Part shown: piece by piece, positions 1 through 6,113 of the stretch
Layout: every line of letters begins with the position of its first letter
Numbering within the stretch: position 1 is the stretch's first letter
Source of the DNA: Caldisericaceae bacterium
GTDB taxonomy: Bacteria; Caldisericota; Caldisericia; Caldisericales; Caldisericaceae
Length of the DNA stretch: 8,091 nucleotides
Direction of reading: 5' to 3'
Assembly: GCA_026987225.1 (NCBI GenBank)
Contig: JALSNB010000275.1
Location: forward strand, 1 to 8,091
Notes under the pieces: model-generated
What the model was told of the DNA's origin: nothing
Seen by the model: only the letters and a program-made list of their open reading frames with translations
Databases searched by the model: none
Translations under genes and position numbers: made by a program

Positions 1-439
1 TTTGATTGCTCTTTTTACCGTTCAAGAAGAAATTGGACTTGTTGGCTCTGCTATCGGTACTTACAAATATAAGCCTGACATATCCATAACTATTGAAGGC
101 ACAATTTCTGCCGATTTACCGGAGGTAGAGGATCACCTGAAATGCACCAAAATAGGAAAAGGGCCGGCCATCACCATAAAAGACAGGGGCGTTATTACAG
201 ATAACGAGTTAAGGGAAAAACTCGTTAAAACGGCAAAGAGTAAAAAAATACCCTATCAGTTTAAGCAAATTATTGCGGGTGGAACGGATTCTTACAGAAT
301 ACAGACGTCAAAAAGCGGAGTAAAGGTTCTTACTGTTTCCGTCCCGGTAAGATACATACATTCACCTGTGTCGTTATTCAACATCGAAGACTATGATAAT
401 ACGATGAAGCTCATAAAAGAGTTTCTTAAAACATTCTAA
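1..439 (+). CDS. M42 family metallo-aminopeptidase, C-terminal part (5' truncated by window edge)
   Basis: This is the C-terminal 145 or so residues of a cytosolic M42 (TET/FrvX/YsdC-like) aminopeptidase or deblocking peptidase, a dinuclear-metal enzyme that usually assembles into a dodecameric tetrahedral particle and trims peptides. The reading frame is open to the left edge, and the visible part begins inside the conserved FTVQEEIGL block (residues 5-12 of the fragment). The first Glu of that block is the family's general base and the second is a metal ligand. Further along are the EGT..AD.P block (Glu32, at the position of the bridging or terminal metal carboxylate), a KGPAI..DRG block, and RYIHSP, whose His120 matches the last metal ligand. 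About 190 N-terminal residues, with the HxD and DDR ligands, lie outside the window. A TTG at position 2 is in frame but falls within the conserved core, so it is not the start. The downstream paralogue begins 11 nt after the stop. Exact substrate specificity cannot be read from the sequence. Confidence 0.9.
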   Translation, partial: LIALFTVQEEIGLVGSAIGTYKYKPDISITIEGTISADLPEVEDHLKCTKIGKGPAITIKDRGVITDNELREKLVKTAKSKKIPYQFKQIIAGGTDSYRIQTSKSGVKVLTVSVPVRYIHSPVSLFNIEDYDNTMKLIKEFLKTF

Positions 440-450
440 CGGAGGCGATT

Positions 451-1446
451 ATGAACCAAAATTTTCTTAAAAGCTTAGTTCTTGCCTTTGGGCCTTCCTC
501 AAAAGAAGAGTCCGTAAAGAAAGTTATAAAACGAGAGTTAAATAAAGTGAAAGCTGAAATAGGAGATGATAAATTCGGCAATCTTGTTATTCATATAAAA
601 GGTGACGGTCCCAAATTGATGCTTGCCGCGCATATGGACCAGATAGGAGTAATGATAACTGATATTGATAAGAACGGATTTTTGCGGTTGGGTGAAGTAG
701 GAGGCATAAGAAAATCTTTCCTTTTGGGGCAAAAGCTTCTGTTTGAGAATGGCGTGGAAGGCTTTGTGTATTATGAAGAGAAAAAGTCTCCTTGGGAACT
801 GAAGGACGCCAAAATGGAAGTGCTTTTTGCCGATATCGGAGCAAAAGACAGAGCCGCTGCTAAAAAACTTGTGGAAATTGGGACTCAAGGTATATATATG
901 CCTTATTTTCATACGAATGGTTTGAGAGTTTTGGCACCCGCGCTTGACGATAGAATTGGCTGTTTTATCCTTGCAGAATTGATTAAAGGAATAAATCCGA
1001 AAAAGTTAAAGTATGATTTTTACGGGGTATTTACGGTTCAGGAGGAAGTTGGAGTAAAAGGTGCAAAAGTTTCTTCATACGAAATTACTCCGGATTTTGG
1101 TATTGCAATCGACGTAACCGATGCAGGTGATACGCCGGAAGCAATTCCGGTTTCGCTTTCTCTTGGAAAAGGGCCTGCGATTAAAGTTATGGACAGGGGA
1201 ATGATTGCTTCCAAATCCGTAAAAGATAAACTTATCGAAAGTGCGGAAAAGGCAAAAATCCCTTACCAATTAGAGGTAATTACAGCCGGGACGACAGACG
1301 CCTATGCAATGCAAATTACCAAATCCGGTGTGGAAACCGGCGCACTTTCTATTCCTACAAGATATATTCATACGCCTGGTGAAGTGGTGGATTTAGGAGA
1401 CGTTGTAAATGCAATTAAAATTTTAAAAAAATTTGTTGAAAAATAG
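451..1446 (+). CDS. M42 family metallo-aminopeptidase (complete)
   Basis: This 331-residue protein has normal length for the family and all expected M42 active-site elements in order. They are HMDQIG (His61 metal ligand, Asp63 supporting the catalysis), ALDDRIG (Asp166/Asp167, the bridging metal carboxylate), FTVQEE (Glu198 general base, Glu199 ligand), the IDVT..GDTP block (Asp221 ligand) and RYIHTP (His307 ligand). The region around residues 70-155 corresponds to the inserted PDZ-like oligomerisation domain of TET peptidases. It should be a soluble cytosolic aminopeptidase acting on short peptides. The ATG is preceded by GGAGG at 441-445 with a 5-nt spacer, which supports this start. It lies 11 nt after a paralogous M42 gene and 12 nt before an aldehyde oxidoreductase gene, so the three probably share one transcript. 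The two M42 proteins are clearly homologous but far from identical, and they differ at one metal-ligand position (Asp221 here, Glu in the upstream protein). M42 members are often mis-named endoglucanase; peptidase is the better call. Confidence 0.93.
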   Translation: MNQNFLKSLVLAFGPSSKEESVKKVIKRELNKVKAEIGDDKFGNLVIHIKGDGPKLMLAAHMDQIGVMITDIDKNGFLRLGEVGGIRKSFLLGQKLLFENGVEGFVYYEEKKSPWELKDAKMEVLFADIGAKDRAAAKKLVEIGTQGIYMPYFHTNGLRVLAPALDDRIGCFILAELIKGINPKKLKYDFYGVFTVQEEVGVKGAKVSSYEITPDFGIAIDVTDAGDTPEAIPVSLSLGKGPAIKVMDRGMIASKSVKDKLIESAEKAKIPYQLEVITAGTTDAYAMQITKSGVETGALSIPTRYIHTPGEVVDLGDVVNAIKILKKFVEK

Positions 1447-1458
1447 GAGGTAAACAGA

Positions 1459-3345
1459 ATGAAAGGTGTGTGGAAAAAATTTTTGGAGGTAAATCTTACA
1501 ACAGGCAGTGCCATAGCAAAGGAGCTCCCGGAAAGTGTCGTTATGAATTATCTTGGCGGTCTCGGGCTTGCTACGCGGTTGTTATTTGACTATACAAAGC
1601 CCAACATTGATGCGCTTTCCGAAGAAAACGTTTTGGTAATTGCACCCGGCCTTCTCGTGGGAACGGGCTTACCGACTGCATCGAAAACCACTCTTACTTT
1701 CAAATCCCCGTTAACTAATGCTTTCGGGCGAAGTGTGAGCGGTGCTTATCTTGGAGTTGCACTGAAAAAAGCAGGTTATGATGCCGTTGTGATTACAGGA
1801 AAAAGTGAAAAACCGGTATATTTATTAATAGAGGATGATAAATTTACAATTAAAGATGCCTCTCATTTGTGGGGAAAAGATGCAATAGAAACCCAGGAAA
1901 TTTTGCGTGCGGAATTAGGGAATGATTTTAGAACTGCAGCTATCGGAACTGCCGGAGAAAAACTTCTTAGATTGGCAGATATAGATTTTGAAGAAAGGCA
2001 ATCGGCGAGAGCAGGCGGCGGAGCTGTTATGGGTAGTAAAATGTTAAAGGCAATTGCCGTTAAAGGTAGCAAAAGCGTCGAATATGCCGATCCGGACGGG
2101 CTAAAAAATGCCATTCTTGAATGGAATAAGAAGATTAATGCGTCCGATGCGAAGAAGCTTGATATGGGTTATGGCTCGGGTGAATTCTATGAATGGGTGA
2201 ACAAGGAGAGAGGTGTTTTCCCGGTTAAAAATTGGCAGGAGAGCTACTTTGAAGAGAGTTTTGAAAAACATAAAGGCGAAAAATCCCCTCTTGATCCTTA
2301 CTATTGGTCTCCTAAATATACGGAAAAACTTCATCCGTGTCCGAATTGCACCAAACCGTGCGGAAGATATTTTGTCATTAAGGAAGGGAAATATGCCGGA
2401 ACACGTGTGGAAGGTGTTGAATATGAGCTTTTGTACTCCCTTGGCGGTGATTTGGGCATAGATAATATAGAGGTTACTGCAAAACTTAACGAGATTTGCG
2501 ATAGGGCCGGGGTAGACGGAATTTCAGCCGGTGTTACGCTTGCATGGGCGATGGAAGCATATGAAAAAGGATTACTTACCAAAGAGGATACGGATGGCAT
2601 CGAGCTTACGTTCGGGAATGAAGAGGCTGCTATAAAGGCAATGGAGAAACTTGTCAGCAGGGACGGAAAGTTGGGTGATTTGCTTGCTGACGGCGTTAAG
2701 AGGGCTGCTGAGAAACTCGGCAAAGGATCCGAAAAATTTGCTATGGAAATTAAAGGGCTTGAGCCTCCAGCTTACGATATCAGAGGATTAAAGGGAATGG
2801 CACTTGCCGAAGCTGTTTCCGTAAGAGGTGCATGCCATCTTACAGGTGGAATTTATGCACCCGAACTTACCGGAAGTTTCTGGAAACTGACGAACATTGA
2901 CAGGCTGTCTTCAAAATGGAAGGGATTCGAAGTAAAATTAGGCGAAGACTTCATGAGTGTTTATGATACACTCGGGATGTGCAAATTTTCAAGAAGTATT
3001 TTTTGGATAGAAGGTTTATTGGACGGAATAAAAGCAGTCACAGGAGAAAACTTCGGTGTTGACTGGTTAATGGAGATAGGTGAACGAGTTTATAACCTTG
3101 ATAAATTATTTAATGTTAGGGAAGGGTTTGGCAGAAAAGACGATTATTTACCGTATCGTGTAACTCATGATCCTATAAGCAACGGTATAACAAAAGGGGT
3201 ATATGTTAAAGAGGAAGAACTTCAGCATATGCTTGACGAATATTATCTTGTGAGAGGTTGGTCCAAAGAAGGTGTGCCAACCAAGATGAAATTGTTCGAA
3301 TTAGGGTTAACAAAAGAAGCAGAAGAATTCGGGGCACCCGTATAA
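1459..3345 (+). CDS. Tungsten/molybdenum-dependent aldehyde:ferredoxin oxidoreductase (AOR family)
   Basis: This 628-residue protein has typical AOR length. The family oxidises aldehydes to carboxylic acids in the cytosol using a bis-pyranopterin W (or Mo) cofactor and one [4Fe-4S] cluster, passing electrons to ferredoxin. The N-terminal domain has the YLGGLGLATRLL and SPLT blocks and a GG.AVMGSK.LKAI segment (residues 187-199). The cluster ligands are a CxxCxxxC motif at Cys294, Cys297 and Cys301 plus Cys508 in DTLGMC. Two DxxGx pterin-contacting motifs are visible (Asp348-Asp353 and Asp503-Cys508). GVEYE near 319-323 supplies the active-site Glu, and RGACH (His460) corresponds to the catalytic His of Pyrococcus AOR. 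The ATG has AGGAGG at 1445-1450, overlapping the stop of the upstream peptidase gene. An intrinsic terminator follows. The pterin-binding N-terminal loop departs from the well-known enzymes (Lys76 where Arg is usual; SVSG where SNxGG is common), so the subfamily and true substrate are uncertain. Confidence 0.93.
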   Translation: MKGVWKKFLEVNLTTGSAIAKELPESVVMNYLGGLGLATRLLFDYTKPNIDALSEENVLVIAPGLLVGTGLPTASKTTLTFKSPLTNAFGRSVSGAYLGVALKKAGYDAVVITGKSEKPVYLLIEDDKFTIKDASHLWGKDAIETQEILRAELGNDFRTAAIGTAGEKLLRLADIDFEERQSARAGGGAVMGSKMLKAIAVKGSKSVEYADPDGLKNAILEWNKKINASDAKKLDMGYGSGEFYEWVNKERGVFPVKNWQESYFEESFEKHKGEKSPLDPYYWSPKYTEKLHPCPNCTKPCGRYFVIKEGKYAGTRVEGVEYELLYSLGGDLGIDNIEVTAKLNEICDRAGVDGISAGVTLAWAMEAYEKGLLTKEDTDGIELTFGNEEAAIKAMEKLVSRDGKLGDLLADGVKRAAEKLGKGSEKFAMEIKGLEPPAYDIRGLKGMALAEAVSVRGACHLTGGIYAPELTGSFWKLTNIDRLSSKWKGFEVKLGEDFMSVYDTLGMCKFSRSIFWIEGLLDGIKAVTGENFGVDWLMEIGERVYNLDKLFNVREGFGRKDDYLPYRVTHDPISNGITKGVYVKEEELQHMLDEYYLVRGWSKEGVPTKMKLFELGLTKEAEEFGAPV

Positions 3346-3370
3346 AAATGGCATGAACAAGATTGAGGGG

Positions 3371-3400
3371 AAAGGGGACAAAAGTCCCCTTTTTATTTTT
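3371..3400 (+). terminator. Intrinsic (Rho-independent) terminator of the M42-M42-AOR operon
   Basis: A perfect 9-bp inverted repeat (AAAGGGGAC at 3371-3379, GTCCCCTTT at 3384-3392) with an AAAA loop is followed directly by a T-rich tract TTATTTTT to 3400. It starts 25 nt after the AOR stop codon and precedes the ClC gene, which separates the two transcription units. Confidence 0.88.
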
Positions 3401-3411
3401 ACCGAATTTTC

Positions 3412-3417
3412 TATAAT
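3412..3417 (+). promoter_or_regulatory. Possible -10 box for the ClC gene
   Basis: A perfect TATAAT lies 12 bases after the terminator U-tract and ahead of the ClC start. No good -35 element is seen at 16-18 nt upstream, because that stretch is the terminator's T-run (best match TTTTTA at 3390-3395). If used, transcription would start near 3424, giving a very short leader of about 16 nt to the ATG at 3440. The call rests on the hexamer and its position only. Confidence 0.4.
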
Positions 3418-3439
3418 TAAATGAGGTATTTTGCACTTG

Positions 3440-5185
3440 ATGGAAAATATAATTGAGAAACTAAAAAGTAAAGAAACAAGGCATTTTGTAAATATCAGTA
3501 TTTACTCTGCCGTTGTCGGTGTTATTGCAGGGTTGGGTGCTATCTTTTTCAGATTGTTAATTGCCTTTTTCCATAACCTGTTTTTCTTTGGAAAAATTTC
3601 TTTTAAATATAACTCAAACTTGCACTTCACTTCTTCATTCGGCAGTTTGGTTATTATCATTCCTGCCATTGGAATGTTTCTTATAGGATTTTTAACGCAA
3701 AAATACGCACCCGAAGCAAAAGGACACGGTGTTCCTGAGGTAATGGATGCGATTTTAACGAATGGCGGCAAAATAAGACCCATTGTCTCTATTATAAAAA
3801 TTTTTGCATCTGCAATAGGTATAGGTTCCGGCGAATCCGTAGGAAGAGAAGGCCCTATCGTTCAGATAGGTGCAAGTTTTGGTTCTACATTCGGACAGAT
3901 TTTAAAACTTTCTCCCGGTGATATTGTATTACTTGTTGCGGCCGGAGGTGCAGGGGGTATTGCCGCTACATTCAATGCACCGATAGCAGGGGTTTTGTTT
4001 GCAGTTGAGCTTCTTCTTACGGAATTTAGTCCGAGAAACTTTATTCCTTTGATAATATCTTCTGCAATAGCGACAAATATAGCCAGAATTTTTCTTGGAT
4101 CAGAACCTACGTTTATTGTTCCCGGATACAATCTGAAGTCTCCATACGAATATATAGCTTATTTTCTTCTTGGTATCTTGTCAGGAGTTGTAGCTATTTT
4201 TTTTACTAAAACTCTTGCAAGAATGGAAGAATGGTTTGATAAAATTAAAATATCTCCTTACGTTAAACCTGTAATAGGAGGCCTTATTATAGGTGTGTTA
4301 GGATATTTATTGTTTGTTTTAACAGGTCACTATTATATATTTGGTGTGGGTTATGCTTTTGTTAGTGATGTACTTACTGGTAAACATATTGGTATAATTA
4401 TCATACTTATTCTTATTTTTGCAAAAATTTTTGCACTGTCGGTTTCTTTGGGGTCTGGTGGTTCGGGAGGGATTTTTGCTCCGTCACTATTTGTAGGTGC
4501 AGCAACCGGTGCGGCATTCGGAATGATTGCTCATTCGTTGTTTCCGGCTATTACTGCATTTCCTGCCGCTTATGCATTAGTTGGAATGGCGGCAGTTGCT
4601 TCCGGAACTACGGGAGCAACGATTACTTCTATTGTTATGGCTTATGAGCTAACAAGATCCTACGAAATAATTTTGCCGTTAATGCTTGGCGCGGTAACGA
4701 GTAGTTTTATTGCAATGTTTCTCTATGGTTATACGATGTATACCGAGCCTCTATGGAGAAAAAAGAGCATTATTTACCATGGCAGAAGGAGTTTGGATTT
4801 GTTTTCTATGATGCTTGTAAAAGATATTATGCTAACGGATATAGGGGCTGTAAAACTTAAAGACAGCGTTAAAAAGGCAAAAGAAGTAATGAAAAAATAC
4901 GATATATCAAAAGTAATAGTCCTGAACGAAAAAGATGAACCTGTAGGATTATTACGAAGCATTGATATGGACGACAGAAATAATGAGCAAACGGTGGAAA
5001 AATTCTTCATAAAAAGCAAAGTAACTCTTTTTGAAGACGATACTCTGCTCGAAGCTTTGCATAAAATGGAAGAACAGGGAACGGACGTTCTTCCGGTAGT
5101 TAATACTTACGGAAAGATAGTAGGCGTGCTACCTGCCGGAATTCTAAGAGATGCGTATCTTAGTAAGAGAAGGGGGATATTATGA
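3440..5185 (+). CDS. ClC-type chloride channel/transporter with C-terminal CBS domain pair
   Basis: This is an integral membrane protein of about 581 residues with a full ClC core (about 18-445) and two cytosolic CBS domains (about 460-510 and 520-575) that in this family often bind nucleotides and gate transport. Numbering is from the ATG. The anion-path signatures are GHGVPE (95-100, the GSGIP position), GREGP (135-139, with external gating Glu137), GGIFAP (343-348), and Tyr434 at the position of the central pore Tyr445 of E. coli ClC-ec1. FNAPIAGVLFAVEL ends in Leu191, where proton-exchanging ClC-ec1 has the internal proton glutamate Glu203. It may therefore be a channel, or an exchanger with altered coupling, though some exchangers lack this Glu. 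The start is ambiguous: GAGG (3423-3426) is 13 nt from this ATG but only 4 nt from an in-frame TTG at 3431, which would add three residues. The last 4 nt overlap the next gene (ATGA). Confidence 0.93.
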   Translation: MENIIEKLKSKETRHFVNISIYSAVVGVIAGLGAIFFRLLIAFFHNLFFFGKISFKYNSNLHFTSSFGSLVIIIPAIGMFLIGFLTQKYAPEAKGHGVPEVMDAILTNGGKIRPIVSIIKIFASAIGIGSGESVGREGPIVQIGASFGSTFGQILKLSPGDIVLLVAAGGAGGIAATFNAPIAGVLFAVELLLTEFSPRNFIPLIISSAIATNIARIFLGSEPTFIVPGYNLKSPYEYIAYFLLGILSGVVAIFFTKTLARMEEWFDKIKISPYVKPVIGGLIIGVLGYLLFVLTGHYYIFGVGYAFVSDVLTGKHIGIIIILILIFAKIFALSVSLGSGGSGGIFAPSLFVGAATGAAFGMIAHSLFPAITAFPAAYALVGMAAVASGTTGATITSIVMAYELTRSYEIILPLMLGAVTSSFIAMFLYGYTMYTEPLWRKKSIIYHGRRSLDLFSMMLVKDIMLTDIGAVKLKDSVKKAKEVMKKYDISKVIVLNEKDEPVGLLRSIDMDDRNNEQTVEKFFIKSKVTLFEDDTLLEALHKMEEQGTDVLPVVNTYGKIVGVLPAGILRDAYLSKRRGIL

Positions 5186-5673
5186 TAAAAATTTTGGTTG
5201 TATCCGATATTCATTATCCGATACGGCGGTTGGAATTGCCCAATCTTGAACGATATGTATCTAAAGCTGATATGATATTAGGGCTCGGTGATTTTGTTGA
5301 TATTCAAGTGGTTTCGTATTTGAAAAGTTTCGGCAAGCCGTTTGCAGGGGTACACGGAAACATGGATTTTGACGATGTAAAACGATCATTACCGGAAACG
5401 TTTGTTTTGAATGTGGGCGGAATAAATATAGGTTTATATCATGGAAACGGTGGCCCAAAAGGTATAGAAAAAAGAGTTTTTTCCAAATTCAATGGTAAAA
5501 ATATAGATGCATATCTTTTCGGGCATTCACATAAGCCTGTGAATCGGTATATTGACGGTAAATTCTATTTTAATCCGGGAACTTTGTGCGGGGCAAGGCA
5601 AACTCTCGGTTTTGTTTATATTGATTTCGATAATATATGGGGAGAAATCAAAACTTACAGTGATAACGCTTGA
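5182..5673 (+). CDS. YfcE/MJ0936-type calcineurin-like metallophosphoesterase
   Basis: This 163-residue soluble protein is near the usual length of the small YfcE/MJ0936 phosphodiesterases. All metal-ligand motifs of the calcineurin-like fold are visible in order: SDIH (Asp9, His11), LGD (Asp37), HGN.D (Asn60), YHG (His87), and GHSH (His115, His117), followed by NPGT (131-134), which closes the active site. Family members are dinuclear-metal enzymes hydrolysing phosphodiesters such as artificial bis-p-nitrophenyl phosphate. The physiological substrate is usually unknown, and it is here too. The ATG sits in an ATGA overlap with the ClC stop codon and has AGGGGG at 5171-5176 with a 5-nt spacer, so it is probably translationally coupled to the ClC protein. 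No signal peptide or membrane segment is seen. Confidence 0.88.
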   Translation: MIKILVVSDIHYPIRRLELPNLERYVSKADMILGLGDFVDIQVVSYLKSFGKPFAGVHGNMDFDDVKRSLPETFVLNVGGINIGLYHGNGGPKGIEKRVFSKFNGKNIDAYLFGHSHKPVNRYIDGKFYFNPGTLCGARQTLGFVYIDFDNIWGEIKTYSDNA

Positions 5674-5698
5674 TTTTTTAATTAATGAGTGATAAAAT
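5670..5698 (+). promoter_or_regulatory. Sigma70-like promoter with extended -10, ahead of the Roadblock gene
   Basis: TTGATT (5670-5675) as the -35 is separated by exactly 17 nt from TAAAAT (5693-5698) as the -10. A TGn extended -10 directly precedes the -10 (TGA at 5690-5692). The -35 overlaps the stop codon of the phosphoesterase gene. Transcription would start near 5705, about 33 nt before the Roadblock ATG, leaving room for its ribosome-binding site. No terminator is seen between the two genes, so read-through from upstream is also possible. Confidence 0.55.
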
Positions 5699-5737
5699 AA
5701 TTTTGCATAAAAGATTAAAATACAAAGGAGGTAAAAT

Positions 5738-6109
5738 ATGGTTCCAGGAAAACCAGCGCAAATTTTGGAAGTATTGAGGTCAATGAAGCAGGATAACCCT
5801 GACATAGAAGCGCTTGCAGTTGTAAGCTTGGACGGTCTTCCAATTTCAAGCCTTTTACCCGAAGGGGCAGAAGAAGATAGAATTGCGGCATTATCCGCTA
5901 CAATTCTTTCCCTTGGCGACAGGGCTTCTGAAGAACTCAAAAAAGGTAAATTGGAACAAGCGTACGTTAAGGGTTCCGAAGGTTATGTTTTGGTTACCGG
6001 CATTAAAGACTTGGCGGCTCTTCTTGTCGTAACAAATAAGAATGCAAAACTCGGTCTTGTAATGCTTGGCATTAAAAAAGGAATTACCGAAATAGAAAAA
6101 GTTTTGTAG
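5738..6109 (+). CDS. Roadblock/LC7 domain protein (MglB-like), single domain
   Basis: This 123-residue protein consists of essentially one Roadblock/LC7 fold. It has an N-terminal helix (about 5-18), a strand ALAVVSLDGLPISS (25-38) that matches the family's vvs.dGl.i.s hallmark, a long helix (about 46-70), a strand pair around 73-100 (AYVKGSEGYVLVTGI, then LAALLVVT), and a C-terminal amphipathic helix. In bacteria such proteins act as homodimeric regulators of small Ras-like GTPases (MglB as MglA's activator) or as scaffolds. No GTPase gene is visible next to it, so its partner is unknown. The start is firm: AAAGGAGGT at 5724-5732 lies just ahead of the ATG (6 nt between GGAGG and the ATG). 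It has its own candidate promoter, and its 3' end stops 4 bp short of the convergent nadE stop. No membrane segment or extra domain is present. Confidence 0.85.
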   Translation: MVPGKPAQILEVLRSMKQDNPDIEALAVVSLDGLPISSLLPEGAEEDRIAALSATILSLGDRASEELKKGKLEQAYVKGSEGYVLVTGIKDLAALLVVTNKNAKLGLVMLGIKKGITEIEKVL

Positions 6110-6113
6110 CCTA

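Noticed and set aside
2..4. TTG at the left edge as a start codon of the first M42 gene
   Set aside because: It lies within the conserved catalytic core of the peptidase; the N-terminal half with its metal ligands must lie before the window.
538..912. 124-residue open frame on the minus strand
   Set aside because: Entirely antisense to the complete M42 gene, with no recognisable domain; the sense frame has all catalytic motifs.
2331..2723. 130-residue minus-strand frame inside the AOR gene
   Set aside because: Ser/Pro/Ala-rich low-complexity product typical of an antisense shadow; the sense strand encodes the conserved cluster motif and pterin motifs.
3431..3433. TTG start for the ClC gene
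   Set aside because: Only 4 nt from the GAGG, and TTG is a weaker codon than the ATG at 3440; not excluded, since the ATG spacing of 13 nt is long.
5527..5940. 137-residue minus-strand frame across the phosphoesterase/Roadblock junction
   Set aside because: It is antisense to two well-supported genes and to the promoter and ribosome-binding site between them.
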